A stretch of DNA of 64,000 nt from Muricea muricata (Eukaryota > Cnidaria > Anthozoa > Malacalcyonacea > Plexauridae), in assembly GCA_963855995.1 (NCBI GenBank), contig OY979724.1, positions 4,726,558 to 4,790,557 of the forward strand. Reading direction: 5' to 3'. Every line of letters starts with the position of its first letter. Within the stretch, counting starts at the first letter, position 1. Shown piece by piece: positions 36,801 to 48,583 of the stretch. The position numbers and the translations under genes are program-made. The notes below the pieces were generated by a model. It was not told the origin of the DNA. It searched no databases and was given only the letters and a program-made list of their open reading frames with translations.

Positions 36801-37052
36801 ATTGAATTGTTTGCAGTCCAGTGTTTCAATTACAGATCAGTGTTGAATTAGAATTGGATTTAGGAATCCAAGGCAAGGATTCGATTAAGGATTACTACAA
36901 GGATCGGATTAGGATTAAAATACGAATGACTTATCAGTAGACTTACTGTTTTTATCGTCGGAAAAACTGCGGCAATTTTTTGGCTGCCATCTTGGTTTAG
37001 AAGCAACATACGAGTTGATATCTAGATAATCTAGTCCTGTTAAATGGAGAGT

Positions 37053-37160
37053 CAATCAGATTGCAGCATTCTTCATGCCGCCAATCAGATTGCAGCATTC
37101 TTTATGCCACCAATCAGATCGCAGCATTCTTCATGCCGCCAGTCAGATTGCAACATTCAA
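37053..37160. repeat. 29-bp minisatellite between GPN1 exon 1 and FDXR
   Basis: Three and a half units of AATCAGATTGCAGCATTCTT plus CATGCCGCC, with few changes. It lies about 250 bases upstream of the GPN1 start and 430 bases before the first FDXR exon. Confidence 0.85.
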
Positions 37161-37585
37161 CATGTGCGCGTTTTTGTTCTACCCAACTATAGCAACTGCA
37201 AAATGACGGAGGGGAAAAGTAAAACTCTGCGGCTATAGTTGTTCAAAAACAGGTTAGCTTAACCCAACGTTAACGTAAAATTCAAACTTCAACTCAGGGC
37301 TCCAGTTAGCACTGGTTACCAACAACTCAGCTTTAAACAGCAGGTCCCTGGTCTCATTTGACAATCGCTAGACGAACAATAAAATCAGGAAATCTTTGAA
37401 CAAAAGGAAGATACCTAGAAATTTCCCACGTTTTTTTTTATGTTAATGTTTACGTTCATTTCACACTCCTTCGTATACAATTTACGTATAATCTTCCCAC
37501 TAGATAGTTATTCTTTAATTATGATCGAAGTCACGCAAAGTAATTATCGAAGAACTAAGTAATTAGACTTTTTTGTCTGTTGTAG

Positions 37586-40500
37586 CTAAAATCAGATCTG
37601 GATTCAGAGACAGCAGTGATACTTGGTCAAGGAAATGTGGCTAATTTAGATGTCGCACGTATACTACTAAAACCCGTCAGCATGCTGGAAGTAACAGCGG
37701 ATTCTGTAGGCAACAGTTTAGAATTGATAGAGATATCCAGTGTAACAGTCGCTGGGCAAGTTCGATAATTCAAGGTAGCGACGATTTGCCTACGTCACGA
37801 CACGATAATATTCGAAGAATCAAAGGCGAGGATATATTTTACAGGCAACTTTAACGTTCTTAAACACAACACGATACAAATGTTCGAATTCTCGGTAGAT
37901 ATGTTCACATAACATACGTACGTTGTCGTGAAATAAAATATGAATATATAAATTATAAACTAGTGCGCACGCGTAGCATTCCAAGAATCCCTAAGCCAGA
38001 AAATTTGTTTCTAGGCCTATTACACAAGTAACTAAAAATACTAAATCAAATTATGAACATGGACGTGCAAACTACCATAAATTGCTATCATAAATTTTAA
38101 ATCATATATCACGAAAAGCTGCTTGATTGCATAATAGTAAACTTACATAAAAGTCCCGCTTTGTCGAGGCGATCGATGCAAAAACTACGGATGTCCCAAG
38201 TGCTAGAACAACTGAGAAAACATAGGCCTACGGCAAGATTTACGAAATTTCAAACAGTGCACAAAACCAACTGAACAAAAACATGATTCGTGCAAGGCCC
38301 CCTCCTCATGATTCGCGAAAGGCCCCTCCGAATCGGAACTAGTTATTGTGTGATGCATATAACCACTAAATACTGACTGTTCCTGTTTACTGCTAACTCA
38401 AGCTGAAGAAAGACTTTACATCCAGTACGAACGGAGCTTAGTTTAAGTTTTCGTCTCTTACTGGATCTTAAAAAGGAACAATTAAAAACTGTTCAGTTAC
38501 GTCTGCTGACACTTCCTAGGACGTTGCAGTAGACTTATTATCATCAAGCCGGAGTAAGCGATGCGAACGCATCCTGATGTCCATTCGGTCCTGGTGAAAG
38601 CAAGGTGACAGTTAAGCCTGAAGAAGACTTAGCTAAATTCGGCTGACAAAAGCTTTAATAGCATTAAAGGGAAAAGAGTAAAACTCATAGAGCTATTACC
38701 CAGTTTAGGTTAGTCTCAGATATTAGCTATTATTTTTTAAACATTGGATCAATCAGCAATGACCTATAACAAAGGAACAGTTTACATAGGACAATCACTT
38801 GAATGTCACACAATGATAACTATACCCTCACACAAAATTTCAGCAACAATGCTGTTTCTGGTTGTTGTTTTTTTCTTCAGAAAACAGATATATGCGAGCA
38901 CGCACTGGACGTGCTACGTAAAAGCAAAGTAAAGCGAGTTTATGTGATCGGAAGAAGAGGTCCTTTACAGGTTTGATTTGTTTAGCGTGGACCAGTTCAA
39001 TGTAGATTGGTAAAGACATCTCTAAGGGACCGTTCATATATATTTATACCTCAGGGGGGGGGGGGGGGCGCCGAAGAGAAATTAGAAAAAGTATATATAA
39101 AAAAATTACCCAACCGCTCTGGGTGTTAAAATTTTTTTTACCCAACCTCTAATAGAAATCCAAGCTGCCTTTTGTAAACATAACTCGAATTGACAGTTTT
39201 ATTTGTTTTTGTCATTGTGTTAATTGTGTATATGTTTTTAACTGCGTTTGTTCATTAGTTATTATTATTCATTGTATTCTTCAACAATTCTCGTATTCTC
39301 ATTGGTCGACAGTGATTTTTAGATTTTGTTTGACTTTGCTTTGTTGTGTTGATGCATACTTACATTAACATTAGTTAGTATATATTAAATTAACTTGTGT
39401 TGGGCGCTTATTTTTCCTCCGCCTAATTTTTTTACCCACACTTTCACATAACTCTTTTTTTTCACCCAACCTTTAAGAGGTTTCAAAAATCAGTTACCCA
39501 CCCAATTTCTCTTCGGTGTCCCCCTGAGGTATAAATAATGAACGGTCCCTAACATGAGCCATTAATAGCGTATTACATAAATAGTAGCAATTGTAACAAC
39601 TCTGAAAAGGAAATCTTAATCGTGGTGGTTCAGTAAAGTCTGTGTAGGCATTATTATAAAAATAACAAATAGTATTTCACAATAAGCTGTCATGGTTCAT
39701 GTCTGAACTACCTGAAAATATGTCTCAAACGTGGTGGTCCAGTGTAAGCTGCATTCTAAAGTACCTGAAAAAGATAGCTATCTTAAATTATCGTGATAGC
39801 CCAGTGTATGAAATTTTTCAACACTATAACTATCATGTATAGATTATTTGGAGACAGGAGACTTAGAACCTTTCAGTGTCGAGAAGGCATGTTAGGCTTT
39901 GGCGTTGTCTTGGCCGTTTTGTCCTCACGAAATTTTAAGAAAACAAACACTGAACGAACCTTGATTATTATTTTTTCTTATATGAAACGAAATTCACCAT
40001 TTATTGTTTGCGATGTTTAACCATTTTAGAAATTCCAAGACAAAAGCGAAGATTATTCGAGCTGCTTTGTAACACAGCATTGTAAGTAATCAGGAGATTA
40101 TTGCAAGGAATTGGTATTATTTCTGAGCTATATATAAACACTCCACATTCCACAAAGATGTCCCCCGCATTTCTGTAAGTTTATCAAAACGAAATGCTAA
40201 ACATAACTCATAAAGAGCAGTACTAAACATACTAAACTGTAAAATAATAATACTAGTAAAATAACATTATTGTTAATTTGGCTGGTGGGTCGATTTTTTC
40301 ATTATTGCTACACTACTGGTTGACCATCACGGTGCTACAAGACCAAATCTTTATTTGCAACACTATTTTGACGTAGGAATACTCCTGATGAACAACCTGA
40401 AACATCTAAAGAGTTCAAACTAAAGTTTTGTCGCAGTCCTGTTGAAATATTGAGCTCTAATTTAGGAAGAACATCTGGAATAAAATTTGAAATAAACAAC

Positions 40501-43032
40501 CTAATAGAGGTATGACGTTAAAGATACGTTTATGTATTGTGTTAAGAGCTTTTTGCTGAATACTGCTCGTACGAATCTCCACGTATTTCAATAAAAGCAA
40601 TCATTTGGTAAAAACTGAGTGTTAAGATTTTAAAGACAATGAAATCGAAGTGGAAGTTTTGAATCCATTATGCTGTAGTGTTTATACTTTTCATGATTTC
40701 CTTTAATTCTTGCTATTTCTTCCTGCACCGCAAATTCTTGCTCAATACGCGTTTAGTCTGCTTTATGCCTGGAAATTCAACACTATATCACAAAGAAAGA
40801 TGCATCTCATAACCGCCTGTTGAAAGGCGCTGTTACACTATGCAGCTTGTCTCGCAATTTTGTTCCGACACACGTTGCAGGCGAAATTGCAAGGTGTTAA
40901 CATGCGTCGCAATGATAAAGTTACCTATTAATCGCTAATTATAGTTTACTTATTAACTGCTAATTAATTTTACTTGTTAACTGCATGTAATTATTCTGTA
41001 AATAACTGTATATATATTTAAATTATGGACTTTGTAAAGGCGCACGTTTGTTGTGCCTCAGTTTTTAATAATAAAGACTATAATTAAAACGTTTTTGTTG
41101 ACAGAAGCATTGCGCGAAGTAGAATCAGGTCCTACTTCTCCCATCGTTTGCCGCAACGCTGCAACGCATTTTTTAGCCATTGCACAGTGCGCAACATCCC
41201 TCTTGCAAGTTGTCTCGCCTAAATCTCGCCTTTAAAAAAAGATTCCTGCCTCTACCGAGATTACGAGACAAGTTCCAAGAAACGTTGCACACTGTAACAT
41301 CCCTGTTCATCAAACTTCAGTTCTTAAAATAAATTTGTTGCGAGACAAGTTGCACAGTGCAACAGCGACTTAAATGCTCCTTTACATTTTTCCAGGTATT
41401 TCGCAGCATTGGTTACCGTAGCGTCGCTATTGACAATGATATACCCTTTGATGATAAAAATGGTGTTGTATCATGTGAATCCAAGGATGGTCATGTGGCT
41501 GGACTACCAGGTATACGGTCAGTTTTCAAATTCTAGTCTCGATTTTCTTTGTCTTCTTCAAAAGCATTGTGTTCAATAACTTGAAAGACTGGAGACGGTG
41601 ATGAGAACAACAATTGGTTTTAATGAGGAGACAATTGAAAGTGATGCTGATAGTAATGCATATATTTTAACAGGTGTTTATTGCTGTGGTTGGGTCAGGA
41701 CAGGTCCCACTGGCGTCATTTTGAGCACGTTAAATGAAGGAAGAGAAACTGCCAAAGTGGTGGTAAAAGACTTAAATGAAGGTGCATTAAAGGACAGAAA
41801 AATCATTCTCATCAATGCTTAGTCTTATCAAAACGTACTTAGTCCCGTCAATTGATAAGTTTCCTTGCTGCAAATACTCCCATGAAATCAGGCACGTGAC
41901 TACTAAACGGTAACACAATGTTGGCCATCAAGTGGACGAGTTAACACCCGTCACGTTTAAGGAGCAGTGTCAGGCCATTTTCAGCAATTCCTACACTTAA
42001 ATAACAAATAGAATAACTTTGTGCAGAGGTACAAATGGAATGGTCACAATTTACTTAGGACTGAATTGGATTGGGTTGAATTGATTTTTTTTCGGAAAAC
42101 AAAAAAATAACGTTTTGGTAAATTGTGAGAAAGCTCCGTCTATATAATGTTGCATGTTTTGTGATTAGTATTATACACGTAAATTGTAACGGAATGTGTG
42201 TACAATGAATGTATATTTTGGGAACGTTTTGTCCGGTTTTTTAATATAAGATATTTTTGGTAAAACTAGCGCGATACTGCCTCTCAATTTGGAAACACCG
42301 GGGTTACTGTTATTGAATTCAGTCGACAATATCGGCAAATGCCACCTAGATTGCCCAAAAAGAATTTAATTTCGAACCTGGAATTGAGAATAAAAAGGAG
42401 AAACGAATAAAAAAACATTTTACTTTTTCAAATTTGACAAAATTTGGCAAGTTGTACAAATTTTCATTTCCATATCAGATCAATGCAAAATATCATGAAA
42501 TAATGTCACATGGAAACTAAATTTGCCAATCTGCTTTCGTTTCAGGTCAGCAAAGTATTGCTGATCTGATTATTTTTTGTTAATTCAGAGATTGTTCATA
42601 ACTGCTTCTTCAAGCAAGTGTTTCTTTTTTGCAGGAAAACTCCTCGTAATCACGACCGATAACATAGGTTTTCCAGGGATCTTAACTCTCATAGAATCTC
42701 GAGGTACCTTCAATTTAACGTTTTAATGATATTTTGTGCTTCAACAATGTCTCGAAAAATATAGTACTTGTGCATGGCTGCATTTTTCGCCTGAAATATG
42801 GAATTGTTGTTAACGAAATTATTGTAAGAAGTTGCAACTTAGTACCCCTACCATTCCTCATTTAATGTCACTCTTAACTGGTTGTACTTTACTAGGGGTA
42901 AAACCAGTATCGTTCACACAATGGGAACATATTGACAAACGCGAACAGCAAATTGGAAGCAATAACGAAAAACCAAGAGAAAAGATTGTGGATACTGAAA
43001 CTCTTCTTAACTTAGCGCATGAAATTGATTAA
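37586..43032 (+). CDS. FDXR: Adrenodoxin (ferredoxin-NADP+) reductase, C-terminal half
   Basis: Mitochondrial flavoprotein that passes electrons from NADPH to adrenodoxin for steroid, heme and Fe-S synthesis. Exons seen: 37586-37690 ([19 protein letters not shown], the NADPH Rossmann motif), 38881-38970 ([14 protein letters not shown]), 40030-40081 ([16 protein letters not shown]), 40377-40509 (FCRSPVEIL), 41396-41510 ([13 protein letters not shown]), 41674-41781 ([16 protein letters not shown]), 42635-42703 and 42896-43032 ([11 protein letters not shown], then stop). Splice phases fit except between 38970 and 40030, where an exon (the family VAFTIKELRE region) is missing or unrecognised. The N-terminal FAD-binding half should lie upstream, but only 785 bases separate the first exon from GPN1 exon 1 and nothing matching is there. 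The family motif GQGNVALDVAR carries one extra residue (N) after A. Probably a displaced partial gene or one broken by rearrangement. Confidence 0.85.
39026..39549. mobile_element. MITE family GGGACCGTTCAT, copy 1 (TAA target duplication)
   Basis: Termini GGGACCGTTCATATATATT and the inverted AAATAATGAACGGTCCC bound 524 bases, with TAA on both sides. The interior has G- and T-rich low-complexity runs. It lies in an intron of the adrenodoxin reductase gene. Confidence 0.8.
40825..41370. mobile_element. MITE with termini CGCTGTTACACTATGCAGCT
   Basis: About 545 bases with inverted ends (left CGCTGTTACACTATGCAGCT, right TTGCACAGTGCAACAGCG) and internal repeats of CTTGTCTCGC. It lies in an intron of the adrenodoxin reductase gene. 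No ORF of note. Confidence 0.65.
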
Positions 43033-43439
43033 CGGTTAACTTAGAGTAACAATGTTCTCCGGAGCTTTGTGGCGTTGTCAGCCCAGAGTTTAGCACATTA
43101 CCACTTAAATTAACCCGATTTACACAATATAGGAATGCAACTGTAAGGATCAATTAAATTTATTTGAAATTATTTAAAGAATATCTAATGTTAATTAAAC
43201 TTGTTTATAATGAAATTAAAAGTGAGAATAAAACCATATTTCTATACAAAAATTTGTAATTATGGTATCGGTTTACCGATATTTTTTAAATGAAAAAACA
43301 TCACAGAAACTAATTTTGAATTCTGCCTTGGAAATAACGTAAAGGGAAATGGGACTAACTTGAATGCTAAGATCGTTTATAATTTTTCAGTGTACATCAA
43401 AGTACACAAAATTCAATTACTTTACAAAAGGATTGACTG

Positions 43440-44165
43440 ATTCCTGGTGGAAATAATGCTAGAACTGAATTTAATACTACAAATAATTATTCAATTTCTC
43501 ATCATGTTTTTATCATATACAATGTAACATATTGAGTAACTAATAAATTACAGCACTTTTTTATCCGAAAATAATGGTAGAACTGTATTTTGTATACTAG
43601 AAATAGTTATTCAAATTCTCCTTGTATTATATCCTGCGAGACAGCTGACTCTATTCTTTGAGATATATCAGGCTACCTGCATTATTTTCATTGCGTTTTT
43701 GTAAACATATAGATTTAATTAACTTTTTAATTAAAAAAGTTCAAAATGATAAATGTATTTCAACCTTCATGGCTGCAGCAATTTCTATTTCAATCATTAA
43801 TAAATTAAATTCAATGTACGTTTCTCATTATGTTTTTAACCACGACACTACTTTTATAACAATTATATATAAACGTATCAATTACAGCACTGTTGTATCT
43901 GAAAATAATGGTAGAACTGTATTAGGTACTAGCAATAATTGCTCGTTTTCTCCCCACATTTATAGCCTGCGAGACAGACTGTATTCTTTGATATATGTCA
44001 GGCTGCATTATTTTAATTACATTTTTATAACTTTTATTAACTTTTTAATTAAAGAAAGTTCTAAATTATAGATATATTTATACCTCATGGCTGAATTTTC
44101 TGTTTCATTGAATTTATTTCAATTTATGTCACTTATGTTTTTAACACAGACACTAAATATCACAC
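43440..44165. repeat. Imperfect tandem repeat of about 332 bp 3' of the GPCR gene
   Basis: Blocks such as AAAATAATGGTAGAACTGTA at about 43568 and 43900, CCTGCGAGACAG at about 43633 and 43968, and TTAACTTTTTAATTAAA at about 43718 and 44038 recur with the same spacing. A partial third unit begins near 43440. It fills the gap between the FDXR and GPCR genes. Confidence 0.75.
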
Positions 44166-44197
44166 ATAAAATCTAACTCAATTTACGCCATTTCTCT

Positions 44198-45081
44198 CTA
44201 ATTGAACATATTCTTAATTTCTTCCCTAAAACTGCTATTTCGCCAAAACACAAGACAAGGATTTAGCAGAGAGTTCAGATACATCAATGTCGCAACTGCG
44301 GCAGCCAAAATGGAGTTCGTATCACCAACAATTTTCCAGGCGTTTAACAAAAATTTAAAGAAGGCAAAACACAAACCAAAGAGGTAGCAACAAAGAAGAC
44401 TCAAAATCACTGCCAAAGCGGTAACTGTCAACCTAAGTATCTTCTTTTTCGATACAATTTCTTGAGCTGAAGGAGTTTGCGTTGCTTCGATTGCTTTGCG
44501 ATGTCGAGCTACGAGTCGGCATGTCCAAATCCAAGTAAAAACCACGACACTGATGGTTGAGGATATTATCAAAACCGTGAGGTATATTTGTAGTGGAGAA
44601 TTAAACTTTACAGCAAACGTTGCCACTACGATGCAAACCGAAGAGCAAATCACCGTAATCTTTAAACGCCGTATGGTAACAATATTCTGGTAATGATAAG
44701 GATAAGCCAAAGTCAGATAACCTTGTACACTGAGAATTACCATGGTTGCGAGTGACAAATAGAGGAAAATCATTGTTGATAACGAGGCAATGTCCCACAG
44801 AAGACAATGTTGTTTACCCAGGACTTCGTGAAGCACGGCCGCCACATATGTCGGCTGCGCAAAGGCGGTCACACTGATGTCTGTGATGGCAAGCAGGAGG
44901 AATATCGTGTTTTGGATAGTTCGCAAACGAGGGTTACGATAGTTATAACAAGACCGTTGGCCAGTGTTCCCCAGAAAGATGAGAGAATATTTAAAATAAC
45001 AAAGAAATTTATCGCAGAAGTAAATTTCACTGTGGCTGGAATGTATACTTGACCTGAAACGTCACACCCCACCACAATCAA
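44198..45081 (-). CDS. Class A (rhodopsin-like) GPCR with a frameshift after TM1
   Basis: Seven-transmembrane receptor read in two overlapping frames. The first (45081 to about 44940) gives the N-terminus and TM1 with a GN motif (LANGLVITIV). The second (about 44940 to 44198) starts at NPRLRTIQ and holds TM2 (LLLAITD), the TM3 cysteine, TM5, a KKK-rich third loop, TM6, and TM7 ending NSLLNPCLVFW before a short basic tail. The frames join if one base is missing near 44940, so this is a pseudogene, an allele or a sequence error. The DRY box is replaced by VQGYLTLAYPYHY and NPxxY by NPCLVFW, both atypical. No ligand can be assigned; lone-exon GPCRs of this kind are common in cnidarians. Confidence 0.75.
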
Positions 45082-45829
45082 CTAGATTTTCGAGCAATAC
45101 TTGATGTATATACTTTGTCTGTTTATATGTGTAGAACGTTACACCTCCGTGTGAACGTATTCTTCTTCAAAATACTCTCAACATTTTGGAAAGAGCCGAT
45201 GTGTCATTTTGTAGACGAAGAAGTTTATAAGGAACCAAGGCTCGAAATAATTTTAATTACTTAAAAGTATGTTTAGAGAGAAAACACTAAAAACGTAACA
45301 ATGCAGTGTTTATTAATGCTTCGGGTCACTAACAAAAACGATCATTTGACAAGTGCGATTATTTGTAACTTTCATACAACCATGCGAAGGTTATAGCGGA
45401 ATACATTTAGCTATACATTTCAACTTGATGTCATTTCCTTGCAAGCAAATACGCACAGACCAGTTGTTTTTAACAAAGAAAACAAAAAGATGATTGAAAA
45501 TAGTTTATTTTTCTGTATTAATAATCCGGTCGGCATATCAATTGCTGGAGTGTAATATTAAAATTCATACAGAGACGTCTACATGCCGGCTCGCTACCTA
45601 CCTGTACGAACAACTGCTGTGATAGGCTGACGAAGACAATAGAAACAATAAACCTATAGAAATTCTAAAGAACGAATCTTATAAACACTGGTCACTATTG
45701 TCTCAGAAAGCCAACAACAAAACGTGTTCATATCAGGTAGATCTTTACTCGTTTCATAACAAATCGCTTTCTCATCAATAGTAAGGTTTTTCCTGGTGGC
45801 AGACGACAATTTCAAGAAATAAAAATAAA

Positions 45830-46235
45830 AGATAATCGGTCATAAAACATAACCACACCTTGAAACCCAGGATACGGATTAAAACAAGACAAGAATCAGT
45901 TTGTGATCTCTCTCTATGCATGCATAAAAAGTTCTTTTCCACTGCCCTCAATTCTGGTCTAAAGCCAACAAAGAACTTATCCAGTTCTCTTAATTCTTTT
46001 CTAACACTTTCCCTACACCTTTTCACTGCCTAGTAATCAGACTCATACCGAGAAATTCCTTTCTAATGACGTCATGTGATAATTATGGTGTATCAGACCG
46101 CGTATTACATTGTAACTTTAGTTTGTCTGATGATAATTTTGTAATAAATCGAAATATGACAAACTCATTCTCGTCTTGTTTCAATCTATATCCTGGGTTT
46201 CAAGATGCTAATCTTTGGATAATGTTTTATTCTTT
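45830..46235. repeat. Inverted repeat pair, 75-base arms
   Basis: Arms at about 45830-45905 and 46158-46235 match inverted (CTTGAAACCCAGGATACGGA versus TCCTGGGTTTCAAG). Likely a fold-back element. The short ORFs across it are not convincing genes. Confidence 0.65.
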
Positions 46236-46435
46236 ATACATGTATCTCGCTTGGATTCTCACCTCTTCTAGCTTTTGCAATCCTTATATTCTCGTTACAC
46301 AACAACAATTACAACCCATTCACACTTTCGGGTGAATATTGTTTAAAAAGTCGATAACAAAATTTAAATGCGCCGCTGTTCCCTTATATCCGAGTGCTGT
46401 TCAACCTGGGGAGGACAGCGATTTTTCCAGTCTGT

Positions 46436-46840
46436 TAAAATACAGCATGTTCTCTTCCCTACAATTTATAATAATTCTAAAGTGTGCATCGTCCTTCAAT
46501 TTATAATAATTGTAAATTGTAGAGCTAGCTTAAGAACGAAGCAATATTATTGGTTAAAAAAATTGCTTGCTCGCCCTTCGGGCTCGCTCTTTAGCTAAAT
46601 TTGGTGTAGATACAGTCCCAGTGAGTGAGAATAGTTTTAATGACAATTAGTTAAAATTGAACAAAAAATAAAACAAGTCCCGCCCCCGCCTCCTACCCCA
46701 TTTTGTTTTTATCACGTTCGTCTGTGTCTAAATGTTGTGGTGCAATTATAGTTCTACAATTTACAATTATTATAAATTGAAGGACGATTCACAATTTAGA
46801 ATTATTATAAATCGGAGGAAGAGAACATGTTGTAAAATAC
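46436..46840. repeat. Inverted repeat pair, about 88-base arms
   Basis: Arms 46436-46522 and 46753-46840 share TACAGCATGTTCTCTTCC, the AATTTATAATAATT repeats, and ACAATTTACAATTATTATAA on the opposite strand. Likely a MITE. Confidence 0.7.
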
Positions 46841-47068
46841 CACTTCTCACAAAATTCTTTAAATTTCATCCTACACCGTTTGAATATTACGAAGGGGTAA
46901 GTCGCACCGCACTAGCTTTCCATCGTTTGGAGACAAGCTATAGATGGCAAACTCTGGCAGTACCCGGCGATGCTGCTATGAATTACCTCAGTGATATATA
47001 TGATATCACTAACAATTTTTCTACAACCTTTATTGCTATACAAACATCTTTTCAAAACTACAACGAAG

Positions 47069-47321
47069 TTAAAATATAATTTTGTGGAAACACCACGTAA
47101 GTTTATTATCGCAGAGCTTTTAATTAGATATTCACCATGCAAACACACAAGGAACTTATTACAGAACTCTATGGGGAGTGTATACATTCATCATTTAAAA
47201 GACTGGATTGGCTAAAATTAGTCGCATTATTATTAGCATTGATGAAGATCCGAGCTCACGGATCGAAAGCTCTGCGATAATAAACTTACGTGGTGTTTCC
47301 ACAAAATTATATTTTAATTCG
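47069..47321. repeat. Inverted repeat pair, about 52-base arms
   Basis: TTTTGTGGAAACACCACGTA at 47080 pairs with TACGTGGTGTTTCCACAAAA at about 47287. Related GTGGAAACAC plus ATTCACCATGCAAACA blocks occur near 17245 and 58405, so this is one member of a dispersed family. Confidence 0.65.
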
Positions 47322-47997
47322 ATATTCACTGGCGAGAATGACGGAACAGCCAGTTATTGGATACAAAATGCAATTGACTGGTCAGAACCTGCATGCATAA
47401 TAAACATGCGTAAGGCGACACACACCGGGACACAAATTTCAAAGGTTCCGACTCGAGTGGCCCTTCTGTTCAGTTCTTATTCTGTGCTTATAAGCATTGA
47501 TAACAAGTCGCCCAAAACAATACAAAGATCACGTGAGGAAGATGGAGAAAATTTCTACACAAACCTGAAGAAAAACAGATGACCTCTGTTATCTACGTAA
47601 ACCCCTCCCACCAACCATGTATTTTTTATTAGCATACATACAATATTGTCCACAATTTCTCCAAAAGTCTTTACAGTGCTTCTACTAGGGCCACTTAGAC
47701 AACACTAACCAATCGCATTGAAGAACGAAAATAGAAAATTGCTCAAAATGGCACGTTGAAGCGTAGCGAAAACAATGTCAATTTCACAATAAACATACCA
47801 GTAATAAGCGTGAAGTTTGAAAAAGCCAACGAGTGAAATATAATCGTAAACTTTAATCGTCATACACTGATACACCCAGTCTTTACTCAGCCTTCACACG
47901 ACATGCTTCCGTATTTAAACCTTGTTGTATCAATAATTGTGCTGGATTATTTGCGAGTGTTGTCTGAGTGGCCTAACTTATAGTAGATGCACTGTAA

Positions 47998-48580
47998 AGG
48001 CCGGTTTACGCTGCACAACTTTTGCTTACAACTGTCGCATGCAATTCGCTTACAATTCGAATTGTGCAATGTAAGTTACCCCTACAACTCGCTACGGTAG
48101 TTCAATACAACACGAAAAATGTTGTAGCCTTTTGAAATCAAGCTTTAAAAGCTTACGACAATCGTATGAAAATCAAACCATATTTGGGCATTTCGCAACA
48201 AAAGTTGGAATAGGGAGGGGAGGGCAACGCAATAGTTTTGCAGTTTTGTTTGACAACATGGCGTCGACGTCGATGACAGCCAAGAAAAATAAAAAATAAA
48301 AAAGAGCAAATAGGCTTCTCTTCCGAAGAAACGGTTTCTCTTATCAACCTGTGGGGAAAGGAGGAGGCCCTGTTCAACTGCCGCCACGAAGAATACTTTA
48401 ATAAAGATGCAGCAGCCTTCAACCGTATTGCTTAGTATTGAGCCGTATTGAGCGAAATTGCTTACGATTTTCTTGAGTTGCATGGGTTAAGTTGTATGCG
48501 TGTAAATCTATCCGAATTCGAGTTGTAAGCGAATTGCATGCGACAGTCGTAAGCAAAAGTTGTGCAGTGTAAACCGGCCT
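47998..48580. mobile_element. 583-bp PIF/Harbinger-type element carrying a Myb/SANT-like fragment
   Basis: Long inverted termini of more than 60 bases begin AGGCCGGTTTACGCTGCACA and are flanked by TAA duplications (47995-47997 and 48581-48583). Inside, the plus strand at 48310-48435 reads SSEETVSLINLWGKEEALF and then EEYFNKDA, which resembles the Myb/SANT-like DNA-binding protein of Harbinger elements. An upstream ATG (48258) is separated from it by a stop and a frame change. Its termini resemble those of the 193-bp element at 20919-21111. Confidence 0.8.
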
Positions 48581-48583
48581 TAA

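Noticed and set aside
45775-46598. Several 76-89 aa frames
   Set aside because: They lie across inverted-repeat arms and show no family motif.
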